This document shows, one piece after another, positions 33,148 through 41,661 of a stretch of 41,661 bases of DNA. The stretch comes from Chitinophagaceae bacterium (lineage in GTDB: Bacteria; Bacteroidota; Bacteroidia; Chitinophagales; Chitinophagaceae). Made by a program: the position numbers and the translations under genes. The stretch spans positions 1 through 41,661 of the forward strand of contig JAEUVS010000002.1 of the NCBI GenBank assembly GCA_016786745.1, given 5' to 3'. The notes under the pieces were generated by a model. It had not been told where the DNA came from and made no database searches. It saw only the letters and a list, made by a program, of their open reading frames with translations. Numbering within the stretch: position 1 is the stretch's first letter; each line of letters begins with the position of its first letter.

Positions 33148-34350
33148 GCTAACCTTTTGCCATTTTACATATTCAGCCGAATCAATTTTTGACGTGTAGG
33201 CAACGATGATATTATCTTCATCAACCGCTGAAACAACCGGGTAAGTAGAATAGTGAATGTCGGGTGTAATAAACTTATCCGCTTCTCTTTCGCCCTTGCC
33301 GCTTCTTACCTGTAGTCCTATTCTTTTATTGAAGTCATTTCCCATTTTCACGGATTCATCCCATGCAATCACAAGTTTATCACCAGGTACTGTCGCGATT
33401 TGCGGATGCATACCCTTCGCGCTTATACTATCGTGATGTTTAAAACTTCTACCATTATCATTTGACCTGATATAAAAACTTCCCTTGCTGGAACCACCGG
33501 TATACCATGTAAAATGCAGTCCGTTTTCGTTTTCAGTCATCGAAGGGCCGGTATGGGGACAGCCCCTCAAGATCCAGTTATCATTAAAAATGCGTTCAGG
33601 TGAGCCGAATGTTTTTCCTCCGTCTGCAGATACAATATGTACCATATCGCGGATGCTGTCGTTGATAATTCCTCGATACAAAGCGTGAATTCCGCCAGCC
33701 CTGTCAACAAACATTTTTGTGCGGCAGCAGGGGCATGCGGGCTGGCTTATCAATGCTCCTTTTCCAAATCCATTTTTGCCATTTGTGGAAGCGTAGTATA
33801 ATGCCGAACCTTCCTCTGCCCGGGTTTTCCTGTTGTCGAGCCATATTATCCCCACCTCACCACTCTTCAGCAAAGCCACATCTGAGTAACGCTGGTCAAT
33901 TGCGGTTTCATCGTCAACCAATCTTTTCGACTCAGTCCATGTAGCGCCGTTGTCGAAGGACTGTGAATAGAAGACAAGTCCCGAATATTTGTTAGCCGGG
34001 TTAGGATTTTTAACGCCCCATGTGGCAATGATTTCTCCAGAAGGCTTAAAAATAACTTTCGGCAAATTTTCCGCATGTGCGTGTATGTTAGTACTGCCCG
34101 GTATAACGAAGGTTTTGTCGGATCCGTCGAGAACCGAGTAACATAAAACGGAAGTTGAATCATTCGCCTGCCTTACCCAACTCAATACGGTACGTCCGTT
34201 ATTATCTTTGGTAAGATAGGGTGACGATCCGGGAACTTCATCTGCACTTATCTCACGCGATGAATGTATACTCCTCACCTTTTCATCCCTGAGCGACCAG
34301 GATACCAATAATGTAACCATCGCGACCGTTATTACCAGTATTTTTCTCAT
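33136..34350 (-). CDS. Sialidase-like beta-propeller with CPCC motif, coupled to a TonB receptor
   Basis: The 404-residue secreted protein (hydrophobic N-terminal signal, about residues 1-19) has a six-bladed sialidase-type propeller with three Asp-boxes: SFDNGATW (131-138), SADGGKTF (241-248) and SNDNGRSF (296-303). It carries CPCCR (Cys206, Cys208, Cys209) and, later, RGCPHTGPS (Cys264), a cysteine pattern that sialidases do not need and that looks like a metal or cofactor site. The arginine triad of true sialidases is not evident, so the common 'exo-alpha-sialidase' label is doubtful. Its ATG overlaps the stop of the TonB receptor by 4 bases, so the two proteins probably work together. Confidence 0.8.
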   Translation of the reverse strand: MRKILVITVAMVTLLVSWSLRDEKVRSIHSSREISADEVPGSSPYLTKDNNGRTVLSWVRQANDSTSVLCYSVLDGSDKTFVIPGSTNIHAHAENLPKVIFKPSGEIIATWGVKNPNPANKYSGLVFYSQSFDNGATWTESKRLVDDETAIDQRYSDVALLKSGEVGIIWLDNRKTRAEEGSALYYASTNGKNGFGKGALISQPACPCCRTKMFVDRAGGIHALYRGIINDSIRDMVHIVSADGGKTFGSPERIFNDNWILRGCPHTGPSMTENENGLHFTWYTGGSSKGSFYIRSNDNGRSFKHHDSISAKGMHPQIATVPGDKLVIAWDESVKMGNDFNKRIGLQVRSGKGEREADKFITPDIHYSTYPVVSAVDEDNIIVAYTSKIDSAEYVKWQKVSLGR

Positions 34351-36464
34351 TGATTTGATTTGAAAAGGTTGCCAAAATTGTACGAGAACCCGATATTAAT
34401 AGTTCTGGGATCTGCCAGTGTATAGCTATACCCCGACGTGCCTTTCGAAACAACATTCGCGTAATAAGAATCTGTTATGTTCATTGCGCTGATCCAGATT
34501 TCCATTGCTTCAAACTCATATCCTGCTCTTAAATTCAATGATGTATAGCCCTCGTACTTCGATGTGTTTTTTGGATCGGTAAAATATTCACCTACGTGCT
34601 GAAGTTCCGCTCCCACCCTAAGTCCTTTTATAATATTTGGCCTGTACCACACTTCCGAATTATAAATCCAGTTCGGGGCGCCATTCATTTCTTTGCCATC
34701 GTATACTTCGCCTTTTTCGTTGTACTCTACAAATTTGTGCCTGCTGTATGCGCCGCTCCACCTGATTGTAACTTCTTTTACCGGATTAGCGGTGATGCCT
34801 AATTCGATTCCCTGGTGGGATGTTTTACCTGCGTTTACATTAGCGAATGATCCGTCGTCGAGTTTGGTGGATACTACTTCGTTGGTGCTGTTGAGCCGGT
34901 ATATGTTGATGTCGGCCATAAGTTTTCTGCTGATGATTTCCATCCAGCCACCAATTTCATAATTCCTTGCAACCGACGGTTTAAGATCGGGCACCTTAAC
35001 ACCTGTGTACATCTCTGTAACCTGGGGAGGAATAAAACCTTCGCTGTAGTTGGCATACACGCCCGTGCGGTTCGAAAAATTATATGTAAACCCGATCTTC
35101 GAACTCACCTTGCTGAAAGTATTGAGCGTATCAGCTGATCCGCTGAAAGAAGAAGATGAAAGATTATTGGTGAAACCGTACCTGAACATATCATATCGCA
35201 CAGAAGTAACCACCCTCAACTTTTCAAACGGCGTAAATTCAAAGCTTATGTACGATGCATAGTTGCTTATGCGCGTTTTGTAATCGGATAATATACTGTC
35301 CGTTGCCTCGTAGCCGGTGTATTTTTTTGTGACTGTATCTTTTTTTATCCTGATGTACTGCGCGGTGTATTCTGAAGGGCTCACGTCCGCAGATACTCCA
35401 CCGATAACCACGGCATCCATCCATTTAAAATCCTGTTTGTGCTGGCCATACACAGCGTAGCTGTTGAATGAGCTACTGTTGATCTCGCCATGCGCAAGGT
35501 CCCTTCTTCCCAGCCATTCGTTACCACGTTTGCGGTAGTCATCCTTAATTCTGTATGCGGGATTCTGCCCGATTGTATTATCGCGGTAAACAAGCGACAT
35601 CGAACTTTTACTGTTGTCGTTCCATTTATGGGTTAAAGTCGACTGATACCGAAACGCCTTTACCTCGCGGTAAGTAAATGTTTGCGGGTTCCGAAATTCT
35701 TTTTTCGCAAACATGGCGCTATCGATTCCGCCAGGCATATCGCTGTAGTAGTCGAGCCAGGTGATTTTATTGGTAAGACTTGTAGCCCCGGAAAATTTAT
35801 AGTCTATCCTTGCTGTAACAGTAGATTTATGATAGTCGCTGTAGTCGAGGTAGTTATTGTTTTTATCTGCGAAGTAACCCGACACGGCAGCGCCGAATTT
35901 TCCAGCGGTGAAACCAGATTGAAGGTCGGCTCTCCTGTAACCTCTGTCGTTGCCCAGTAAAGAAATTTTCATTTCAGGAGAAGCTGTGGGTGCGTAAGAA
36001 ATAAAATTTACGACTCCGCCAATCGCTTCGCTGCCATATAATGAGGATGATGGCCCCTTTATCACTTCAATGCTCTTTACGTTCGCCATGTTGATTTCGA
36101 GCAGGGCGTTGTGGTTGAACAGGCCAGTGGTTCTTATGGGAATTCCATCGTCGAGGTAAAGAAAAAGACTTTTAGTGGTGATGGGCTGCCTGATACTCAT
36201 CTGGTGCTGCTCGTTGCCGAGGCTAACCATATTCACCCCACTTACTTTATTAAGAAGCTGGTCGATGGTGACAGCCTTCGTTTCCTTTATTGTTTTTGAG
36301 CTGATAGACGTGATTGCAACCGGCGCCAGCGAACGTTTAACGCTTTCCCTGTTTGCTGTTACCACTACTTCCTGGAGATATGATGTAAAGGCGGGAATGG
36401 TATCCTGCGCACTTGCCGCACCGCCGGATATAATAAAAAGGATAGTAATAAGTCTCACTAACAT
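34347..36464 (-). CDS. TonB-dependent receptor
   Basis: The 705-residue outer-membrane receptor has a signal peptide (about residues 1-19), a short TonB-box region leading into LQEVVVTANR, a plug (about 30-160) with LLNKVSGVNMVSLGNEQHQMSIRQ and GPSSSLYGSEAIGGVVNFI, and a barrel ending in INIGFSYNFGNLF. There is no CarboxypepD_reg domain. Translational coupling (ATGA overlap) to a CPCC-containing propeller suggests uptake or processing of a specific ligand, perhaps a metal complex, but no substrate can be read from the sequence. No clear promoter was found in the 254-base gap to the divergent kinase operon. Confidence 0.9.
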   Translation of the reverse strand: MLVRLITILFIISGGAASAQDTIPAFTSYLQEVVVTANRESVKRSLAPVAITSISSKTIKETKAVTIDQLLNKVSGVNMVSLGNEQHQMSIRQPITTKSLFLYLDDGIPIRTTGLFNHNALLEINMANVKSIEVIKGPSSSLYGSEAIGGVVNFISYAPTASPEMKISLLGNDRGYRRADLQSGFTAGKFGAAVSGYFADKNNNYLDYSDYHKSTVTARIDYKFSGATSLTNKITWLDYYSDMPGGIDSAMFAKKEFRNPQTFTYREVKAFRYQSTLTHKWNDNSKSSMSLVYRDNTIGQNPAYRIKDDYRKRGNEWLGRRDLAHGEINSSSFNSYAVYGQHKQDFKWMDAVVIGGVSADVSPSEYTAQYIRIKKDTVTKKYTGYEATDSILSDYKTRISNYASYISFEFTPFEKLRVVTSVRYDMFRYGFTNNLSSSSFSGSADTLNTFSKVSSKIGFTYNFSNRTGVYANYSEGFIPPQVTEMYTGVKVPDLKPSVARNYEIGGWMEIISRKLMADINIYRLNSTNEVVSTKLDDGSFANVNAGKTSHQGIELGITANPVKEVTIRWSGAYSRHKFVEYNEKGEVYDGKEMNGAPNWIYNSEVWYRPNIIKGLRVGAELQHVGEYFTDPKNTSKYEGYTSLNLRAGYEFEAMEIWISAMNITDSYYANVVSKGTSGYSYTLADPRTINIGFSYNFGNLFKSNQ

Positions 36465-36616
36465 AACGGTAGTTTGTAATGCGGCACGAAGTAAATATTG
36501 CCTTTCGCCGAATCAAAGCTGATCGGTAATGAATTGCCGGATTAGTTGAATGAACTGAGGAGTAAGTGGAAATCCCTAATTTCTGAAGAAAAAAAGCAGC
36601 CTATCCTTGATTTTTA

Positions 36617-36647
36617 CAATTCATACGCAGTTTTTCTCAATTCATAC
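36617..36647 (+). promoter_or_regulatory. Perfect direct repeat with 21-bp period, candidate LytTR operator
   Basis: CAATTCATAC occurs at 36617-36626 and again at 36638-36647, identical, with an 11-base spacer. A 10-bp half-site with an 11-bp spacer is the geometry known for the LytTR regulator YpdB. It lies 71 bases before the first kinase gene of the operon encoding a LytTR regulator (38861-39625), so autoregulation is likely. The half-site is unlike that of the three copies near 3.9-9.2 kb, as expected for a different regulator. Confidence 0.65.
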
Positions 36648-36718
36648 ATAATTCGATTTTGCGCATTTAGCCGGGTCTGCATCCGATGTTGAAAAGGTAT
36701 TAATTTCGGAAACAGACA

Positions 36719-37765
36719 ATGAAGCTGCCGCGTTACACCAGGAAAGACTACCTCGTATTGTTCTGGGTGATATTACCCTTTACAATAGTGCTCAATACAC
36801 TGATCTTCGGAAAGTTGTATTACAGCACGTGGTACACCTTTGCCCTCGGCACGGCGCTCTCCGGCATCGCATTCAGCTTCGATTTTGTGTTGTGCGGGTT
36901 GGTTGCCGTGGCGCTTAAAAGCAGGCTGCCAAAGGAAAATCAGTTGCCGCTGCGGCTTACGCTGATGATCCTTACATTTCTGATCATCACAGGATTATTT
37001 CTCTTCTCATTAATTAAGGGCTACGAAGCCATCAATTTATTTGGATATACTTTTAACGAGGCCCGCTTTATATGGAGTTACATCGCAATGGGCATCTTTA
37101 ATATCTTTCTCACTTTCCTTATAGAGGGTATTTCGCGATTCGAAGAATGGAAAGCAAACCAGAAGGAAACGGAACAGGTTAAAATTTCGTACAGGCAAAC
37201 GCAACTATCCGGTTTAAAAAGTCATATCAATCCACATTTCCTGTTCAATTGCCTGAACACCTTGTCGAGCCTTATCAGCGAAAACGAAGAAACCGCTGAA
37301 AAATTTCTCGATGAGATGAGTAAGATTTACCGCTACATGTTGCGCAACGACGATGAACAGCTCGTGCCGCTCGCCACCGAAATTAATTTCATCAAATCTT
37401 ATTTCTACCTGCTCAATACGCGGTACTCAACATCGATGCAATTGTCGGTGAGCGTTCGTTTTTGCGAACGTCAGAAACTCATTCCGCCACTTACGCTTCA
37501 GTATATAGTGGAGGATACCATTGCGCAGAATTCCTTCAGCAAATCCGCGCCGTTAAAGATCAGTATCAAAGATGCAAACGGCTTTCTCGAAATACGCAAT
37601 TCAGTTCAAACGAAAATTGGTATTGATAAATCGCTGTGCGGGCTTCGTAGCATCGTAGAAAAATACCGCCTGCTTCATGAAACAGATTTTCTTCTGAAGG
37701 AAGAAAATGGCGAGCGGCTCATACAGATTCCATTGATTGTTAAAAATGAGCCTGTAGCCGTATGA
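36719..37765 (+). CDS. LytS-type histidine kinase with altered N-box
   Basis: The 348-residue protein has about four transmembrane segments (within residues 10-138) and a PF06580-type kinase core. The phospho-acceptor His173 is kept in SHINPHFLFNCLN. The ATP-binding N-box, normally VENAIKHN, reads VEDTIAQN, with Asp266 in place of the key asparagine, and the glycine-rich box is weak (SLCGLRSIVEKY). It may therefore be a poor or inactive kinase that is phosphorylated in trans or acts as a sensor subunit. It overlaps the next kinase gene by 4 bases, and the two are clearly paralogous. Confidence 0.88.
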   Translation: MKLPRYTRKDYLVLFWVILPFTIVLNTLIFGKLYYSTWYTFALGTALSGIAFSFDFVLCGLVAVALKSRLPKENQLPLRLTLMILTFLIITGLFLFSLIKGYEAINLFGYTFNEARFIWSYIAMGIFNIFLTFLIEGISRFEEWKANQKETEQVKISYRQTQLSGLKSHINPHFLFNCLNTLSSLISENEETAEKFLDEMSKIYRYMLRNDDEQLVPLATEINFIKSYFYLLNTRYSTSMQLSVSVRFCERQKLIPPLTLQYIVEDTIAQNSFSKSAPLKISIKDANGFLEIRNSVQTKIGIDKSLCGLRSIVEKYRLLHETDFLLKEENGERLIQIPLIVKNEPVAV

Positions 37766-38841
37766 GATTCCGACCTACCAAATTGCAACTCTACAGCTTC
37801 ATCGCCTCAATGCCGATCATCGACTTTCTGCTGAACTATATCCTGTATAGCGACCGCCTCTTTCACAATGGCAAAATCTGGCTGGTATCATACCCGCTGA
37901 TCTTCGCGATCGGGGTGCTTTCATGGTCAACGCACGTGATGATCAGCGACAAAATAAGGGTGAACTACCCGGGATTGAAACAATCGGGTGTAAGAATCGT
38001 GCTCCTCGCCTTTTGCCTGATTCCTTTCATGTCGGCTTGTGTGATTTTCATTTTTATACTTTACGATTCTTTGCACATCCTCGGATACCAGATGGATATG
38101 GACCACCTGAAGATGGGGCTGGCAGTGGGCTTCAGTATCAACCTGATTTTTGAAACGCTTTACGAAACCGATTACATTCTCGAAAAATATAAAGAGAGTG
38201 TACAGGAGAAAGAGGCCGCCCACCAGATGGCCATGCAGCAGGAATTTGACACGCTAAAGAGCCAGGTGAACCCGCACTTTTTGTTTAACTGTTTCAACAC
38301 CCTTTCATCGCTCATTAGTGAGGATAAGCCAAAGGCCGAAACGTTCCTGAACGAACTCAGTAAAGTTTACAGGTATCTTCTGCAGAATAATGAAGATGGG
38401 CTCAGCACACTTCAGAACGAAGTACAGTTTGTGCAATCGTATTACAGGTTGTTACAAACGCGCCATGGCGATGCAGTTCAGCTAAATATCCAGATCGACA
38501 AACGTTATGACCTCTACCTGCTGCCTTCAATGTCTCTGCAATTGCTGATAGAGAACGTGGTAAAACATAATGTGGTGTCGAAAAGCGCACCGCTCGAAAT
38601 TGACATTTTTAGTATCGCGGGCAATAAGCTTGTTGTTAATAATAATCTTATCCGGCGTGTGGCGAAAGCTGCGAGTAACAGGGTTGGCCTCGAAAATATT
38701 AAAGCAAAATACAGCCTGTTGAAACAACCGGGTTTCCAGGTAATGGAAGATGAAAGAAACTTTACAGTAGTGCTGCCTCTTATCTGGAACAATACAACAG
38801 CAAGAACAAAAAGCTCATACCAAACCGAACTAATAAATTAA
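37762..38841 (+). CDS. LytS-type histidine kinase with intact catalytic boxes
   Basis: The 359-residue kinase has about four transmembrane segments (within residues 12-135), a helical linker, and the core with His172 (SQVNPHFLFNCFN), N-box IENVVKHN (Asn265) and glycine-box NRVGLENIKAKY. It shares the segment FNCxNTLSSLISE and the whole domain order with the kinase just upstream, so the pair arose by tandem duplication. It is 19 bases upstream of a LytTR response regulator gene, its probable phosphate acceptor. Confidence 0.92.
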   Translation: MRFRPTKLQLYSFIASMPIIDFLLNYILYSDRLFHNGKIWLVSYPLIFAIGVLSWSTHVMISDKIRVNYPGLKQSGVRIVLLAFCLIPFMSACVIFIFILYDSLHILGYQMDMDHLKMGLAVGFSINLIFETLYETDYILEKYKESVQEKEAAHQMAMQQEFDTLKSQVNPHFLFNCFNTLSSLISEDKPKAETFLNELSKVYRYLLQNNEDGLSTLQNEVQFVQSYYRLLQTRHGDAVQLNIQIDKRYDLYLLPSMSLQLLIENVVKHNVVSKSAPLEIDIFSIAGNKLVVNNNLIRRVAKAASNRVGLENIKAKYSLLKQPGFQVMEDERNFTVVLPLIWNNTTARTKSSYQTELIN

Positions 38842-38860
38842 TCACCCTAAATAGAAACGA

Positions 38861-39625
38861 ATGAAAATTCTTATAGTAGAAGACGAGGAACTGGCCGTAA
38901 AAAAATTACAGAAAACGCTGCTTGGCATTGATAAAATGGTAGAAATTGTCGGGGTAACCGATAGCATAAAAAGCACAGTTGAATTTCTCAAAGAGAACCC
39001 ACCACCTGACCTTATCCTGATGGATATTGAACTCGCCGATGGACAAAGCTTCGAAGTATTCAATATGGTTCCTGTTAAAGGACCAGTTATTTTCATCACT
39101 TCATATGATGAATACGCGCTGAAGGCTTTCAAAGTAAATAGCGTGGACTACCTCCTCAAACCCGTTCAGAAAGAAGAACTCGAAGCCGCGCTGAATAAAT
39201 ACCGTCAATTAAATGAACCCGCCAAAAGTTCATCAGATATAAACAACCTTATCCGTGAACTGCAGAGTAAACTTCAGCCGAAGGAATTCCGTAAACGTTT
39301 CCTGGTGAAGCAGGCACAAAAGCTTGTGAGTATCGAGGTAGATGACATCGCATATTTCTACAGCGATGGACGGCTTAATTTCTTCAAAACACGCGACAAC
39401 AGGAAGTTTGTAGTTGATTATACAATGGATGAACTTTCTGAAATGCTGGATCCGGAAAAGTATTTCAGGATAAGCCGGTCGTTTTATGTTTCTGTTGATT
39501 CAATAGACCAGATTCATGATTATTTCGGGAACCGGTTGCTGTTAAATTTGAATCCTCCGTTAGATAAAGAGGCGCTTGTTAGCAGGGAAAAGGTGATGGA
39601 TTTCAAAAAATGGATGGGTAAATAG
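38861..39625 (+). CDS. LytTR-family response regulator
   Basis: Residues 1-120 are a receiver domain with Glu7-Asp8, phospho-acceptor Asp55 (LILMDIELADG), FITSYDEYALKAF and DYLLKPVQKEEL. Residues about 145-254 are a LytTR DNA-binding domain (RFLVKQAQKLVSIEVDDIAYFYSDGRLNFF, YFRISRSFYVSVDSI). It is the last gene of a kinase-kinase-regulator operon and probably binds the direct repeat at 36617-36647. A stem-loop follows its stop. Confidence 0.93.
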   Translation: MKILIVEDEELAVKKLQKTLLGIDKMVEIVGVTDSIKSTVEFLKENPPPDLILMDIELADGQSFEVFNMVPVKGPVIFITSYDEYALKAFKVNSVDYLLKPVQKEELEAALNKYRQLNEPAKSSSDINNLIRELQSKLQPKEFRKRFLVKQAQKLVSIEVDDIAYFYSDGRLNFFKTRDNRKFVVDYTMDELSEMLDPEKYFRISRSFYVSVDSIDQIHDYFGNRLLLNLNPPLDKEALVSREKVMDFKKWMGK

Positions 39626-39643
39626 ACAGCGGGGAAACAGAGC

Positions 39644-39675
39644 GGAGAAAGAGGGGGTCATCGCTCTCTTTCTCC
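39644..39675. terminator. Stem-loop between convergent genes
   Basis: GGAGAAAGAG (39644-39653) and CTCTTTCTCC (39666-39675) make a 10-bp stem with a 12-base loop between the stops at 39625 and 39690. There is no clean T-run on either side, so it may be a transcription attenuator or an RNA 3' end rather than a classical intrinsic terminator. Confidence 0.5.
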
Positions 39676-39689
39676 ACTCTCTTTCTGCA

Positions 39690-41661
39690 TTATGCTACTG
39701 GCACATGCAACTCAAAAATCGATGTATGCTGATGCATGTATGACGTAAGCGTAGCGTTAATCGCATTGAGCCTTTTCTCAAGCGCAGCCTGGTGCAACTG
39801 ATTCTTCAACTGCTGAAGATCGCAGCCCTCATTATCAATATCGATTGTGTAAAGCAACGCTTCCTTCTGCATCCCGATGTGTATCCGGCAATTGCGTGTA
39901 CCCGCGTGCATTACGCTTCTTACCCCTTCTTTCATTAACAAAAACACATCGTGCCGTAACCGCATATTCAGCGTTACCATCTCTGCTTTCTTGTCGACAA
40001 GTAAATCGATGTTTGCACCGTACCTGCGCTTCATAGCGTCGATAAACTCCCGGATTCTATCGATCGTTTTCTCCATGCTGTCGTTCACCGGGTCGATGCT
40101 CCACAGCATATCATCCATCGCGATAATCATATCATGACTCTTGGTATGAATCTGTTCAAAGTATTCGGTCGATTTCATCGGATCCTTTTCGGATTTAAGC
40201 CGTGCCATCTCACTAAGAATATTGATCTTGTTAAGCGCGGTATTCACCTCTTCGTGAAGGTTATCTGCAATTTCTGCGCGCATTTTTTGAATTGCCGCTT
40301 TTCTTCTCATCCGCTCCTTATCAACAATAAAAAACAAAAACGCAAAAAATAAGATCAGGATGCTGTAAAACCACCACGTCTGCCAAACGGGCGGCTCAAC
40401 TTTAATGTTGAGCGTGGTGACGGTTTTACTTTCAACGCCGTCCGCATTTTGCGCTTTTACGAAGAACTGGTATTTGCCCGGCGGCAGATAACTATAGTCT
40501 ACCTGGTTAAAATCATTGGCTATCTTCCATTCATTGTCGAGGCCGTCGAGTTTATAGTAATAGCTCCATTTCTTGTTGTAATATTGAAGGCCGGAAAAGC
40601 TGATCGAAATAAAATTTTGGTCGGGATCGAGTTCAACGCGGCTTAGTGTTTGAAGCGAATCGACGGGAAGTGTTTTATTCAGCACCCTGAATTCAGTAAT
40701 CAGAACATCGGGCGGCGTCATCTGCGCATTCAGGTGATCCGGGTCGAATACGATCATGTCGCGGGTGGAGCCGAACGCCAGGCGGCCGTCGGGCAGCCTT
40801 GTCGAACTCGAATAATTGAACTCATCGTTGGATATACCATCATTGCGATCGTAGTAGGTAAATGATTTTTTGAAAAAGTTCATGCGGCACAAACCGTTGA
40901 AAAGCCCGAGCCACAGGTTGTCCCGGTCGTCTTTCTGAATACTCCTCACAATATCCGACGGAAGGCCGTCGGCAGATGTAATGTGAGTGATCTGTTTTGT
41001 GTTGCTGTTATATACGTTGAGGTTCCCGGTAGGAAATATCATGATGCTGTCGTTGAATTCGAACGCATCAGTTACAGCATCGGCAAGCAATCTTCTTCCC
41101 GGGGGACCTTTTGAAGTAAGATGTTCCATGATACTGTCATCACGTGGATTAATCTTATACACTCCATCCATGAGCGTGCATATCCAGATAAACCCTTTGC
41201 TATCCGACACAATTTTTTCAACCTGCGATGAAGGCAGCGCATACTTCCTGTTGAAACCATTGTCGAAGCTGAAAAGCGCATGCTCGGGCGCCCATTTATA
41301 AACGCCGCTATTGGGAATTCCCAGCCATATGTTGCCATAGCGGTCTTCTTCGATTGTCCGCACGAGTTTGTTCTTAAAATCCGGCGGGTTGTGATATTCA
41401 GATCTCCCGGTGTAACTATCGTAGATCATTAATCCCGATTGCAGGCCCATCCAGATGTGCCGTTTGTCGGCCAGCGGCGCTATGCACCATATAGTGCTTA
41501 ATTTCTTTTCATCGTATGTTGCCGGGAGATAATTAAGGTTGCTGTCGTACTTATGAATGCCATCGTTCCAAACACCCGCTAATAACGTGTTGTTGAAAGT
41601 TTTCCCGATCGTAATGACACTTCCGTCGTCCACTCTTCCTGAGCTTCGGTTGCGTTGTTTA
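39690..41661 (-). CDS. Reg_prop/Y_Y_Y sensor histidine kinase-like protein, 5' end beyond the window
   Basis: The reading frame continues through the window edge, so the N-terminus is missing; the GTG at 41633 is internal. What is visible is part of a two-component regulator propeller (repeats such as GNIWLGIPNSGVYKW, GFIWICTLMDGVYKI, DNLWLGLFNGLCRM), a Y_Y_Y beta-sandwich (YYYKLDGLDNEW...YLPPGKYQFFVKAQNADG), one transmembrane helix (about residues 413-435 of the visible part), and a C-terminal kinase-like domain. The phospho-acceptor motif IADNLHEEVNTALNKI is present. The ATPase part is degenerate: the N-box position reads LMKEGVRSVMHAG without asparagine, and the glycine-rich boxes are not recognisable. 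It is convergent with the LytTR operon. Confidence 0.85.
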   Translation of the reverse strand, partial: KQRNRSSGRVDDGSVITIGKTFNNTLLAGVWNDGIHKYDSNLNYLPATYDEKKLSTIWCIAPLADKRHIWMGLQSGLMIYDSYTGRSEYHNPPDFKNKLVRTIEEDRYGNIWLGIPNSGVYKWAPEHALFSFDNGFNRKYALPSSQVEKIVSDSKGFIWICTLMDGVYKINPRDDSIMEHLTSKGPPGRRLLADAVTDAFEFNDSIMIFPTGNLNVYNSNTKQITHITSADGLPSDIVRSIQKDDRDNLWLGLFNGLCRMNFFKKSFTYYDRNDGISNDEFNYSSSTRLPDGRLAFGSTRDMIVFDPDHLNAQMTPPDVLITEFRVLNKTLPVDSLQTLSRVELDPDQNFISISFSGLQYYNKKWSYYYKLDGLDNEWKIANDFNQVDYSYLPPGKYQFFVKAQNADGVESKTVTTLNIKVEPPVWQTWWFYSILILFFAFLFFIVDKERMRRKAAIQKMRAEIADNLHEEVNTALNKINILSEMARLKSEKDPMKSTEYFEQIHTKSHDMIIAMDDMLWSIDPVNDSMEKTIDRIREFIDAMKRRYGANIDLLVDKKAEMVTLNMRLRHDVFLLMKEGVRSVMHAGTRNCRIHIGMQKEALLYTIDIDNEGCDLQQLKNQLHQAALEKRLNAINATLTSYMHQHTSIFELHVPVA

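Noticed and set aside
36719..37765. First tandem kinase as a pseudogene
   Set aside because: The frame is intact, the length is normal, the histidine box is perfect and it is coupled to the next gene; only the ATP site is altered.

Overview
The window looks like chromosomal DNA from a Bacteroidota bacterium, most likely a Chitinophagaceae-type member. Supporting signs are four TonB-dependent receptors or receptor-like operons, a PorP/SprF plus gliding-type C-terminal domain pair (type IX secretion), three LytS/LytTR-style regulatory loci, a Reg_prop/Y_Y_Y sensor, a BlaI-M56 pair, a CHAT-TPR protein behind an ECF sigma factor, and promoters of the TTTG...TAnnTTTG type. The family-level placement is inference. 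I see no rRNA, tRNA, CRISPR array, insertion sequence or prophage.

Layout. 1-2.4 kb: a two-gene cassette (unknown 167-residue protein plus a TIR-domain protein with an unassigned C-terminal half), a terminator, and a decayed DUF6790-like membrane gene. 2.4-9.2 kb: a GDPD-like secreted protein with two small membrane proteins, a convergent small secreted protein, a TonB receptor with a secreted helical/TPR-like protein, and a LytTR regulator-kinase pair. Three 21-bp-period direct repeats sharing one half-site lie in front of the small-protein operon, the receptor operon and the kinase operon, so this looks like a local LytTR regulon. 9.2-13.1 kb: a small secreted protein, then an eight-repeat adhesin-like type IX substrate and its PorP/SprF partner. 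13.3-16.3 kb: a one-domain ModE regulator, a palindromic ModE-type operator, a TonB receptor and a periplasmic molybdopterin-binding-fold protein, a candidate oxyanion-uptake module. 16.4-18.9 kb: BlaI repressor, tandem operators, and an M56 (BlaR1-like) protease fused to an N-acetylmuramoyl-L-alanine amidase.

19-25 kb: GH32-like hydrolase, fatty-acid hydroxylase/sterol desaturase, a BglII-like restriction endonuclease with an MT-A70 methyltransferase, and an ABC exporter. 25.6-30.2 kb: ECF sigma factor, probable anti-sigma/TPR membrane protein and a 1074-residue periplasmic TPR-CHAT caspase-like protein in one tightly packed operon. 30.1-33.1 kb: ribulokinase, an AlkZ/YcaQ-like winged-helix protein, and the remains of a TMEM175-type channel gene. 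33.1-36.5 kb: a TonB receptor translationally coupled to a beta-propeller with a CPCC motif. 36.7-41.7 kb: two tandem LytS-type kinases, the first with an altered N-box, plus a LytTR regulator, preceded by a perfect 10-bp direct repeat of 21-bp period, and a convergent, 5'-truncated Reg_prop sensor whose kinase domain also looks degenerate.

The strongest candidates for undescribed biology are the TIR cassette, the LytTR local regulon, the M56-amidase fusion, the sigma/CHAT operon and the ModE-receptor module. All functional statements are from reading sequence only; no searches were run.
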